Shown here: positions 19,736 through 30,009 of the stretch, piece after piece
Numbering within the stretch: position 1 is the stretch's first letter
Layout: the number at the start of each line of letters is the position of its first letter
Origin: Oncomelania hupensis
Lineage: Eukaryota > Mollusca > Gastropoda > Littorinimorpha > Pomatiopsidae
DNA: 64,000 nucleotides
Reading direction: 5' to 3'
Assembly (NCBI GenBank): GCA_036898135.1
Contig: CM072525.1
Span: forward strand, 56,601,023-56,665,022
Program-made: the position numbers and the translations under genes
The notes under the pieces: generated by a model
Told to the model about the DNA's origin: nothing
The model's database searches: none
The model's input: only the letters and a program-made list of their open reading frames with translations

Positions 19736-20565
19736 ACACGTCAGGGATACTGGTCTGTAGTTTGGCAGGATTGTATTGTTCGCCCTTCTTGAAAATCGGT
19801 GTGACGTGTGCAGTCCTCTTCGATGGTACTTCCGCCTGAAGACAGGGACACCGGAAAATCGCCGTCAGCGCTGGAGCCAGTTCTGCCGCCAGCTCTCTGA
19901 GTAGGATGTGGGCTGTTCGTGTTCGGGGCCAGTTGCTTTGGTGGGGTTAAGGTTTGTCTTCAGCTTCCAACACCCATGTTCCGTGATTGTGTTTGCATGG
20001 CTGGGACGTTCCTTGGCTGGTCTTCTGCCCGCTGGGGTTTATGTTGTCCCACTCCACTGTCGTGTTCGGACTGGAGCTTGTCAGTGTGGGAGGTCTCTGG
20101 GTGATGAATGGGTGGCAGTTCGATTGGTTGAGGCCTGTGTTTACTCTGTTGAAGTGTGGCCAAGAAGTGACGACTCCCAAGAAACTTTTTGGGCTAAGTG
20201 GTATCGGTCAAGACATGAACTGAGAGTAGCCAAAGCGGTCGTGGTGAGGCATGTAAGACTTGGCGACCGTGAGGTAGTTCTTGTCCCGAAGTTGGAGGCT
20301 CTTAGTGAGGGTTCAGTAATCCCTGTTCTTGGTGGTTTTCTTTTGTATTCGGCGGTCTGAGGTGTTGGTTTTCTGGGTGGGTTGGATGGTTGACCAGTTC
20401 CTTTGGTGTCGTGCCGAGCTGTGTGTGTGGAATGTGCTCCTCTGCTTGCTGCTTTAAGCAGGCCCTGTTTTGGTGTAGTCCAGAGCTACTCTAGTGATGC
20501 TGTGGCCTGCATCTCCTGCACTATAGCGCTGGTTTTTCCCTTGCAGCCGTTTCAGGTTCTCCCAG

Positions 20566-20775
20566 TTAGCTTTGGAGTACAGAGCAATCTGGCGAGGGGC
20601 CTGGCGCTTCTTGTGTGGGGTCAGGTAAAATTCGAAGTATGGGATTGCAGTGGTCGGATAGGCCTGGGACTATTTGTCTGTGACAGTGGGGGGAGTTAGT
20701 GATCAGGAGATCAAGGGTATTGCGGTCTCTTGTGGGCTCTTTCACAAGCTGCTCAAGGCCGTGATCATGAATCAT
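20566..20775 (-). pseudogene. CR1/L2-like LINE, endonuclease remnant
   Basis: Encodes HGLEQLVKEPTRDRNTLDLL, then TNSPHCHRQIVPGLSDH, the C-terminal part of the apurinic-like endonuclease (NTLDL and the SDH catalytic histidine). The rest of the endonuclease (20776-21160) is scattered over several frames. Confidence 0.75.
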
Positions 20776-21162
20776 GCTGTGGAAGTCTGTGTGTTGTGTG
20801 GTTTTTGATTAGACGCTTCAGTAACTGTGGGTCTCCCAGTATCCTGGAGATTGAAATCGCCTATGAATATTAGGTAGCATTATTTATAACTTGATGCTGT
20901 GTAGGGACGCGGTCGAGGGGTTTGGCTTGTGGTGTTCAATTCGTAGTTGGGAGAAGGCACAAATGTAGTTAGAGGATCCTGTTGTGCAGCTTGAAGCAGC
21001 TTGACGCACCCTCTACACAACTCTGGGGCTGTTAACTACTAATTGTCTCTGATTGCTAGAAGACGCCCCTCTGTCAACTCCATCTGTTTGGTCTGTCTTT
21101 TCTATACTTGTACATGTTAGGGAAAATTTCAAGCAGATGACACAGATGGGTCTAGCCAAGTT

Positions 21163-21960
21163 TCAGATCCTATTACAATATCCGGCTTCAGGGTGCTGAG
21201 TAAGTTGGGTAACTCCGCCCTCTTGGAGCTCGCCGATTGGAAATTGATGTTTATGATTCGGAGGGGACGGTGTTTGTATTAGTTCTGTTGATTGTATAGC
21301 TCTTGGAGTGGAGGCATGTTGTGGGTGGAAGTTGTGAATGCTACTAGGGCCTGGTGATACTGATAGGTCGGCCAGCGAGTTGGAAGACCACTCCACCCCG
21401 TGCAGGTCGAAGGCTGTTGCACTGTTGGGGTTGCCACATATCGCACAGTACCAGGGAGAGTCGCTGATGCCCAGCGCCTCATAATTGTCGGCATCAACAC
21501 TCTGGCACTGCCCATGGAACCACTGACCGCACTGATCGCAGGCTAGTCCCCTGTCGCTCCAGTCCACAGGCAAGTCGCAAGTTCCACATATCCATGAAGA
21601 GTGGGTCTGTGATGAGGAGTGAGAATCTACTGTGTTAGATGGAGAGCTAAAGGTGGATGGGCCTGGGTTGGGTTCAGGAGAGTACGAGTTACTTATCAGT
21701 AAGCTGCACAAGTACAACAATACAAGTCTCTGTCTAGTTGATGGTTGGATCCAGGCTTTCTTGTACAAAGAGTGAGCCAAAGTGCCCACAAACAAACTGT
21801 AAGTGGTACCAAATGTTCGAAGCACAGTTTTACCGGAGAAGTTAATATTGACATTGTTGATCACAAAAGATGATAATCGTGGTGTGGTTGCATCTTCAAG
21901 AGTTTTGTTCACAAGAGCACAAACAAGAATAAAAGTCACACAAATGTTGTTTCTAAACAT
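21163..21960 (-). CDS. CR1/L2-like LINE ORF1 with PHD finger
   Basis: A 265-residue frame. It opens with a hydrophobic segment and a Ser/Pro linker (EPNPGPSTF). From about residue 123 comes a PHD-type zinc finger: WICGTC, then LACDQCGQWFHGQC, then WYCAICG, giving Cys4-His-Cys3 spacing. A Ser/Pro/His-rich tail follows. PHD fingers at this position are known in CR1- and L2-type LINEs of molluscs and other invertebrates. The frame is intact up to its stop at 21163 and leads into endonuclease debris, so it is probably the start of a once-continuous polyprotein. Confidence 0.7.
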   Translation of the reverse strand: MFRNNICVTFILVCALVNKTLEDATTPRLSSFVINNVNINFSGKTVLRTFGTTYSLFVGTLAHSLYKKAWIQPSTRQRLVLLYLCSLLISNSYSPEPNPGPSTFSSPSNTVDSHSSSQTHSSWICGTCDLPVDWSDRGLACDQCGQWFHGQCQSVDADNYEALGISDSPWYCAICGNPNSATAFDLHGVEWSSNSLADLSVSPGPSSIHNFHPQHASTPRAIQSTELIQTPSPPNHKHQFPIGELQEGGVTQLTQHPEAGYCNRI

Positions 21961-23190
21961 AATTTAGCCTTTAGAAGAGCACCTAACATCAAAAGAAAAG
22001 AAAAACATCGGTGCCACACTTTCACAACACAACGAGTGAGAGCTCACAGGGCTGTAAAGAGCGCCATGTTTCTAACACACTGCATGAGACAGAGTAGAAA
22101 ATTTCGATTTGAATATCTAACTATCTACACGTCATCTGGCAAAATAACAAAACTAAGCACGTTCCGGGAACGCAAGTCTTCAAATCTAAACGTCCTATGG
22201 GCACTATCACTGTGAAAAACTTAATGAAAAAGTTAATTTAATGCTCCAAGACGTCGGAGCAGAGAAGAAAAGCAGCCATCTTTGACATGCGCACACAACT
22301 CTATCTGTTTAAAACTTTATAGCAACAAATAATTATTTATTTAACATATGTATAAATAAAGCGTACTTACAGCAAACACATCGAAAACTTCCGCCAAAAC
22401 AAGAATCTGAAAGGGATCACAGCAACATTTTCAGACGACTCCAAAGATTAGGTCAAGGGTCAGCGCAGGTTTCGCGGTAGCGCAGACGGTATGTAAGAAA
22501 GTGTCGAGAACGGAATAGACCAGAAGTTATGTGCTCCTATGAGGCCTAAAAAAAAAGTTCGTTTACCCAAAAAGTGGGAAATGTAAACATTGCTATTTTG
22601 AAAAACATGTAGTTTGGTCTTTCTAAAAATGCAATGTTGTCATTTCTATCATATCTCTTTGTTTAGATATTGACCCCTAAAGTTACGCAATGTAAGACAG
22701 TCGTGGCGCCTTCAGTCTTTGCTGTACTGATCAGAATAATCAAAAATTTCATAGCTTTTTTGTTGATTAATAGCTCTGTCACAATAACATTATCCAGTTT
22801 TATGGTTTTATGAAGTTTATGTTAAATGGCAAAGATCCAAAATTAAATAATGAATGCAAAACATTAAGAAAAAATATTCACGCTCTGACGAACAGACACA
22901 AAATATAAGAAACAGACACAAACTATTTTATACAAGAGGACTGTTACAATCAATCATGTATTATTCATGATAAATAATGACAGGACATCACAACAAGGGA
23001 TTTTAAAAGCAATTACATACCTCAGGAATTGGTGTTTTATCCAAGAATACTACCACTAGAATAGACAACTTTGAAGCACTCGGGCTTGGGAGAGCTTGTT
23101 ATAGTTTGTTTTCCCACTGCACCACCAAATCCTAATTGATACATGTACATGCTACTTAAATTCTGAGGTACGCACCTCACACAACACAGT
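21961..23190. other. LINE 5' flank and AT-rich spacer
   Basis: Includes the presumed 5' leader of the LINE (21961-22120) and AT-rich sequence. No coding frame with splice or family support was found. Confidence 0.4.
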
Positions 23191-23192
23191 TA

Positions 23193-23526
23193 CTAAATGT
23201 CAATATCTGAATCGGAGTCGGAGTCTTCCAGATCCTGCAAATCCTCAGCTGGATGCTGGCGCTCGATATTTACACAGTTGTTGCACTTGCACAGCTCAGT
23301 GCACAGCAAGCCGGCCTCCTGGCAGCCACACCTACTCTGGGGAGTGCAGCCTGATTTGGCACATTTGCATGTCACCATGTTTAACTTTGGCATAGATGGG
23401 TTGGTCAAAGCACATGACCACATGTTGCAGTTTTAGCTCATCGGCAATCCGAACACCCCTCTGGAGTATTGCCAGAACTGTAGACATTTCAGTTGGACTG
23501 CTGTCTATCATGGGCAGGTATCCAAT
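23193..23526 (-). pseudogene. Exon D with CXC-like cysteine-rich end
   Basis: After a TTTCAG acceptor it reads IGYLPMIDSSPTEMSTVLAI, then LQHVVMCFDQPIYAK. At about 23385 the frame must change to reach CKCAKSGC and CGCQEAGLLCTELCKCNNC. The cysteine array resembles a tesmin/TSO1-type CXC repeat. The tail DLEDSDSDSDIDI is acidic. Direct apposition of IYAK and the Cys array, out of frame, suggests an internal deletion. Confidence 0.6.
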
Positions 23527-23754
23527 CTGAAACAGCAACAAAATGCGGAGAAATTAGGCAAAGTAAAAAATAAATTAAAATAATAATAATAAACAAGCAC
23601 CACATTTGTATCGGCAGGATTAAGATAAAAGTTACACTGTAACATTGCGTTATAAATTGCTTCGATCATTTTTCTTTGCTCTAACAAATTGACATAGATC
23701 TATAAACAAATTTTAAAATGTAAAAGGAAAAGGGCGCGTCTTAATTTGTTCAAA

Positions 23755-23984
23755 CTCCGATGGTATGGCCACGTCACCAGATTAGCAGGCCTTGCAAGGC
23801 ACAGTGCAAGGCGGTAGAAGAAGAGGGAGACCAAAAAAGAGGTGGGAGGACAACATTCAAGAATGGACTAGCTTGACACTGAGCGAACCTATCAGGGTTA
23901 CTGAGAACAGAGAAAGATGAGTACGCTGGTTAAACGATCATCTGTGGTGCCCCTAATACCCCCGAGTTATGGGATAGGATAGGA
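23755..23984 (+). mobile_element. RTE LINE 3' fragment (copy e)
   Basis: About 230 bp of the RTE terminus, from AAACTCCGATGGTATGGCC to GGGATAGGATAGG, with a small deletion after GCCTTGCAAGGC. It lies in the intron between exons C and D of the multicopy family gene. Confidence 0.85.
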
Positions 23985-24078
23985 AAATTAAAAGATTTTT
24001 TTATTAGAAATTCTATCAGTCAAAATGACACTGACAACGAATAGGTGGCTGATTCATAGAACCACTTAAAAAAAATAC

Positions 24079-24207
24079 CTTTGAGACTGGCGGCACAATG
24101 CCTTCCCTCAATGCAATGTTGAATCCTGTCCAACTTGGTAACACTTGACAAAGTTCTTCAGGCACCTTTGCGAGGCTGAAGAGCAGGTCTAGTGACAGCG
24201 ACAGAAA
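24079..24207 (-). CDS. Exon C of the multicopy family gene
   Basis: Acceptor TTGTTTCAG, 43 codons in phase 0, donor GTATTT. It encodes a hydrophobic helix (FLSLSLDLLFSLAKVPEELC), then LPSWTGFNIALREGI and PPVSK, which matches the family's LPxWTGFN block. Confidence 0.65.
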
Positions 24208-24779
24208 CTGAAACAATGAATACAAATTACATGTATTACTCATTTTTACTGCAAACTTTGACTTTGACTTTTTGTGCATACATCACTCACAGATGTGTGG
24301 ATTCTCTGACTCATTATGATATGTTTCTTTATTTTCCCTTATCTCAACAATCCCCTGGAGATAAAAATATATATTAATTTTTGGTCAACTGAATTTTGTT
24401 ATACATTTGCCATCTATGTCTCCCTGCATATTACCTTGAATGAATTCGCACAGAAAATAAATGCAAAGCTACATACTTTCTCAAAAACTGCGCGAACAGT
24501 GCACATATACTGCAACCATGCATTCAGAGCAGACAAATGTGGTGTGTACATGGTGACAAAGGGCATGTTTTGCTTTAAGAGTATCCTATGCCTGCTATGT
24601 GCGCATTTGGTGTATGCATACATGGCACCATGCAGCATATTTGTCAGTGGTCAAAAACATTGCGCACTGTGTGTGCACATACACTTAAGATGTGCATCAA
24701 CTGATCAAGTAATTCTGGTAATGATTTTGAATGGCTTGCCATCTTGTTCATATTAAAGAAAAGCTCAAAAACAACTTAC

Positions 24780-25649
24780 CGACACATCCCTCCAAATGTC
24801 CATAGAGCTATCAATAGGATGTAAAGCTGGATCAGGACCTCTGCGTTTCCTCATTACATATGCAGGGATGCAGTCCTCGGGGACAGGGATGCTGCTGAGT
24901 CGTGCCTTCTTTGGTCTGCTAGCATCACCTCCTTCACAAGCAACTGGCTGCTGTACCACTCTGGAACTGCTGCTCTCTGTCTCCTGGATGATGATGCCTG
25001 AAGTGCAGTGTGTTGTCCCTTTCCCTGACAATGTCTCTTCATGGAAGTCACTGTTGTCAAAAGCGAGAGTAGTGAACTTCTCTTCCTGAAAATTGTCAGG
25101 CACCAGTGTGTTGCGGAGAAGCTGTTGGTTTGCAAGTGCAGTGTCAAGATCCAAAACATAGGTGTTTGAGACACAGTGGCCAAGCCCGTTTAGCAACGAA
25201 ATCAGCCTCGCACATCCAGTCCAATGTCGCACAGTCATGGCTAATGCCACATGTTTAGGTGTTGTTTTCCGTCCACGCGAGTGTAGATACACCAAATCTT
25301 GGCAGATAGAGACAAGTTTTCTTTCCAACTGAATGTCCTCAATCTGTGCATAGTCATCAAAGAAGGATCTTCTGAGAGCCCTGTAATCAATGCCACAGTG
25401 TTGAACAGATGAACTGGGACCGAACACTTGGCAGCAGCAGCAGTTAAATCTTCCAGTTCAACAGGCCACTTCACTATAGATGGGTCTTGTTTCTCAAGCT
25501 CTGCCTTCAAGTGAAGGCCAGACATGTACAGCTCTTTTCTGGTGTTGATGTCACAAGACGCAGAGGATGAGGGCTCAAAAGCTGGGTGTTCATCCTCAGT
25601 CTCGGATTCACTGTCGCTTTCATCACTTGTGTGTTGTGAGTCCATGTAC
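24780..25649 (-). pseudogene. Exon B of the multicopy family gene
   Basis: Starts YMDSQHTSDESDSESETED, an acidic linker, then DLTAAAAKCSVPVHLFN and GLSEDPS. A shift near 25365 is followed by FFDDYAQIEDIQLERKLVSI, then HSRGRKTTPKHVALAMTVRH and the GLGHCVS block. It ends DIWRDVS with the donor GTAAGTTG. The second half is well conserved in pattern, so the break may be recent. Confidence 0.65.
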
Positions 25650-26111
25650 CTGCAAGATAAAAAAAAAGATTAAATCATCCAATTAAAACAAGAAAATGTG
25701 CTTTGTCATGGACTTTATTTCAGTCAGAAACACAAACAGCAGGACTATTATATTACTAAATTTCTTACTCTATTTCTGGGCATTATCTGTCAACACACCA
25801 CCTTGTCACCCACACCCCCCCCTCCTCGTCTCTTACCCCGCATCACACCCATCCTGCGTCTATTACTTCACACACAACAGGAACTCAAATTTCAATCAAT
25901 TGATTTGTACAATAATATGTTGATAACTTCATTTATATTGATTAATTTCCTTATTATATGCAGCACTCCTACTCTAAAGGGTTCACAGTGCTTTCCACTG
26001 TACTACGTTTTAACACCAACAACAACAAATTGTGAACCAATTTGTACATACATAATGGATCATAATCATTTTAATGAATAGAAGTTGTAACAATTACATG
26101 TATTTCCATAC

Positions 26112-27021
26112 CTGGCTAGACTCTGTGAATGTGCATAGACGAGTTCACTCTTGTTTTTCTGATGTGGTTGGAAAAACTGCAGTCCAGGATAGCGTGCCCT
26201 CAAAGCAGACTTTAGATTCTGTTTTTTGGCATATGGGGCACAGCCACTTTGTATTGCATAGTCAACATGGAGTTGAAATATTTTACTGAAAGTCAACACA
26301 CATTTGTCTTGGTACAGCTTTCCAGTTACAATGTCGGAACAAAATTGTTCAAACCCTTCATCTGTGTCGCTTGTGACCGTTGCTGAGCTGCTGCCGACTT
26401 TCCTGGTGTAGGCCCTATAAGTATAACATTTCTTGTGATATTGTACCTCGGCAGCTGCCAGGTCAGTGCAGCCCCTGATGTGAAGAGCACATTTTCGTCT
26501 TGTTTCTCTTCTGCTGCTGCTTGTAAAGTTCGGCCATCTGTTTCGCACAGTGTGAGTTTTGCAATAGTGTAGGCGCCGTTCTTGTTTCTAGTGTATTGAT
26601 CTTTTTGGCATATTATACAGATGTCTGGCAGGATGGCACTGTTTCTTGACTTCAATTTGCCAATCGCTGACACATTGGACTGCCTTGTCATGCGCTTTCT
26701 GTCAGTATCGTTCTCACGCACTTTTAAATCAACAGCAGTGGCTTTTGAAAGACGTTTCTCGGCTCTCTGAAGCGTTGTTTTGTTTGTCAGCCGCTGATAG
26801 CATTCGCGGTGAAAACCGAAAGTACCGCCGACGAACGATGAATTGCCGTGAGTTTCCAGCAGATTTCGAAAAGAGCTACTCACTGATTGCGCTTCTCCAT
26901 CAAGAGCTATCCACTGGGAAGAAAATTCAATCACTCTTTGTAACGAAATGTCTGTAAAAGCACAAATATTCCCACCACACTGCACGTTGTGAAAGTGTAA
27001 ACAACATTCCTGCGAGGCCAT
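26112..27021 (-). pseudogene. Exon A of the multicopy family gene
   Basis: The ATG at 27021 (MASQECCLHFHNVQCGGN) is preferred over the in-frame ATG at 27126 because the upstream 35 residues look unconstrained. It carries a Cys/His-rich N-terminus, a KRLSKATAVDLKVREND basic stretch and a CxxC (LPDICIICQK). Frame is lost near 26483 and recovered as HIRGCTDLAAAEVQYHKKC. The exon ends SQSLAR with donor GTATGG. Confidence 0.6.
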
Positions 27022-28287
27022 TTTGAAACCGCACCGGTCGGGCTTGAGAATTTCTGATTGGTCAAAAATCGGACTTTCTCGTACGTCAGCACGCAAGAGT
27101 TGTGAATCGGTTAAGCCCCTTGTCATAATAGTTTCACTATTTTAAATCAAATTTTCACTCATAAAGAGATATAAATTCGAGTGACAACATTTGAAAACGT
27201 TCTCAGTGATATTTTAACTGCCTATCTCAACAGTGTTTATGTTGCCCACCTTATTTAGTAAACGAAGTTGCACGATAGAGGTAGAGACCTTTAGGCCTAG
27301 AACGTATCTGACGCGTCTCCCTTTGGTTATCTACATTTGTACCCTCGCGTGCATATACATGTAATCACACACACACTCGCATACACACGCACACACACAC
27401 ACACACACACACCCTCACCCCCACCCCCACAGACCCCCACACACACACTGACTACCCAACTTTTCACGCTTGTCACGTGCTGACGTAGGCATATTGTATG
27501 CGATATTTTAGCCGTCTGCTCTGAGAATGGTTATGGCTTATTTTCCTGTAAGAAAGTTTTCTTCATTGATGAACGCTAGTGGTCACTGACATATTATGGC
27601 TGGGGTGACCTAGAAGCGATCACGAACTGTTTTAGCAAAAAGTCTTGGGCAGTCCTGTGCACGAGAACGGTCTCGAAATGTGGTAAGATTTTTGCACCTG
27701 TTATTTGACGGAATAATTATTATGTTTATGACAATATCCAGATATACTCCCCTCGATATTATTAGTTACATATTTCCGACGGAAAGAAGCTATTTATATT
27801 GTCTGCAATGTGGCTGTTCATGTATATTATGGCATTCGTTGTATTAATAGAATGTAAAAAACTGAAAAAAAAGAAAAAAAGGCCAAATGATTTTGGAGCT
27901 GTTACAATGATGAGGGGGCTATATGTATGTATGTATATCAGTTTATAGTCCCCTCTCTTCCCGATTAGGATTTTCAGAGAGGAGACTTATATCTGGATAT
28001 TGCCATGTTTATTTGCAGTCCATGTGAATTAGTAATTTATATTTGATTGTATTGCTGTGTGTCGGTGCTATTGACAGCAATTTTCACTTTCAGCCAACTT
28101 CGGTTTGGTTGGGTTTTGGCAGCCAACGTGTGCTGCGCCATTTTAAAAGCGCTGGCTTATGGCAAAAGGTTGCCCAGAAGCAAAAATAGTTCGAGCGGAG
28201 CTATGGAAATGTTTTGTGGTACGTTTTTTTCCTACACAACTCGGGGCAGGTAAAGCGAGAGGTTTTACAGTTATCATAATCATAATC

Positions 28288-28319
<32 letters not shown>

Positions 28320-28546
28320 TTGTCATTTGTTTGGTTTGGTAGTACAAAAGGGAGATAATTTGTAAAGAAATTGGCCTATTGTGGGGAAAGGGTGGGAAGA
28401 GGGGGTGGGGTTTGGTAGAAGAATGGTTGGGTTAAATAACTCTATTCATAGTTTAGAGCACATTATACCTATATGGATTTGTTCACACATATACAAACTC
28501 ACACACACATGCACACTAATGATAGAGCTCTGCCTTTCACGGGTGT
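27022..28546. other. No gene supported; (CA)n near 27375-27450
   Basis: Holds a CA-rich microsatellite, a GTAT stretch near 27925 and an (ATA)n run near 28277-28318. A possible exon with an acceptor at about 28093 (TTTTCACTTTCAG) reads MAKGCPEAKIVRAELWKCF from 28159, but nothing supports a function or partner exon. Confidence 0.35.
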
Positions 28547-28553
28547 GAATGCG

Positions 28554-29092
28554 GAACTGCTTCAAGCAGGAGGAGAAGCGGTGATTGACGCCCTCACCAT
28601 TATCTGTAGCAAGATGTGGCAGAGTGGGGAAGTGGCCTACACAATGGACCCAGTCGCTTGTCATCACTCATCCCAAATAAGGTAACCTTCAGAAGTGTGA
28701 AAATTACCGTACCATCAATCAGCCTCATCAGCCATCCCAGTAAGGTCCTCCTGAAAATAACAGGTTGAAATCCCAAGCTGAACAAATCATAGCTGAAGAA
28801 CAAGCAGGATTCAGGGCAGGGCGAAGTACCACTGAACAGATTTTCAACCTCGGAATAATCTGCGAGAAATACCTTCCTGCAAGGCACAGTGCAAGAAGGA
28901 AGAAGAAGAGAGAGACCGAAAAAGAGATGGGAGGACAACATTCGTGAATGGACTGGCTTGACATTGAGCGAAGGCATCAGGGTTGCTGAAGAAGAGAGAG
29001 ATGGAGTATGCTGGTTAAACGATCATCTGTGGTGCCCCTACGACTTTGGAGTTACGGAATAGGATAGGATAGGATAGGATAGGATAGGATAG
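28554..29092 (+). mobile_element. RTE LINE, internally deleted (copy f)
   Basis: Begins in the pre-RT region (GAACTGCTTCAAGCAGGAGG), continues to AATAATCTGCGAGAAATACC and then jumps at about 28873 directly to the 3'-terminal CCTGCAAGGCACAGTGCAAG, skipping roughly 0.9 kb of RT coding. It ends in seven GGATA units. GAATGCG at 28547-28553 and 29093-29099 is a 7-bp target duplication. Confidence 0.85.
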
Positions 29093-29167
29093 GAATGCGA
29101 GTTTGCATGCAGTGTGGAAGCCATTGCTAATATTTAGACTACTTGTGTATTTATTTGCTTCTTGGAA

Positions 29168-29239
29168 ATAAATGATGACGACGATGATGATGTTGATGAC
29201 TACGACGACGATCATAATGATGATGATGACGATGATGAC

Positions 29240-29292
<53 letters not shown>

Positions 29293-29747
29293 CTACGACG
29301 ACGATCATAATGATGATGATGACGATGATGATGATGACGATGATGATGATGATGATGATGATGATGACAAACATTCTGGAACACCCAAAGCGCTTAGAAC
29401 AATATAAGTACACATCATTAATAGGCTGGTTATATTGCGTTGGGTATACAATGAGTTCATGCATGCGTGCCCCACACACACTTCACAGTTCTACAAAACA
29501 GTCATTTTGCAATAAATAAATAAATAAATAATTAATTACTAAATTAATTAATTACTACTACTACTACTACTCATCATCATAATCAGCTTCATGATGATAA
29601 TGATAATGATGATATGATATATATGATGATGATGATGATGATGTCTAGAAAACATAGGAAGAATAGTGATTTTGCAATAAATAAATAAATAGATAAAAAT
29701 AAATTACTTTCTTACTACTACTACTACTACTCAAATATCATAATAAT

Positions 29748-29807
<60 letters not shown>

Positions 29808-30000
29808 AATCATAGTAAAGATGATGATGATGATGATGACGATGACGATACTATTTATAGGGAGTAAATCAAAATGAAACCGGGTGGTGTTTCCGTAGCT
29901 TGCTGGCTTCAAAAAGCATGATGATGATACCGACGACGATGATGACGATGATGATGATGATGATGACGACGATGATGAGGAGGATGAGGATGATGATGTC
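29168..30000. repeat. Dense (GAT/ATC)n microsatellite cluster
   Basis: GAT-family arrays at about 29170-29366, 29580-29645, 29750-29850 and 29920-29998, with CAT on the opposite strand, separated by TAAA repeats (29510-29535, 29678-29700) and CTA repeats. These generate long poly-Asp, poly-His and poly-Met frames that are not genes. Confidence 0.95.
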
Positions 30001-30009
30001 CACATAAAC

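Larger units (their letters stand above)
23193..27021 (-). pseudogene. Uncharacterised multicopy family gene, four exons, frameshifted
   Basis: Exons on the minus strand: 27021-26112, 25649-24780, 24207-24079 and 23526-23193. All have GT-AG borders, and AG|G rejoins as Arg across the first intron. Recognisable family blocks, in order: FHRECYQRLTNKTTLQRAEK; the Cys pair in LPDICIICQK; LQAAAEEKQDENVLF; YHKKCYTYRAY; then LISLLNGLGHCVSNTYVLD; LPSWTGFN; IGYLPMI; FDQPIYAK. These belong to a widespread animal family of unknown function, abundant in cnidarians and molluscs and possibly transposon-derived. Frames shift near 26483, 25365 and 23385. A multi-hundred-residue region normally following IYAK appears absent. 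I infer a pseudogene, or indel errors in the assembly. Confidence 0.65.

Noticed and set aside
19908..20699. Plus-strand frames of 98-150 codons
   Set aside because: Antisense to the decayed endonuclease/RT of the CR1/L2-like LINE; composition follows the LINE, no independent support.
27375..27450. CA-repeat as promoter or Z-DNA element
   Set aside because: A common microsatellite; no neighbouring gene start to regulate could be supported.
29151..29519. Long frames of poly-Asp, poly-His or poly-Met/Ile
   Set aside because: Pure products of GAT/ATC microsatellites. The same applies to frames at 29727-30005, 55621-56071, 56176-56577, 59303-59599, 60772-61089 and 61920-62297.
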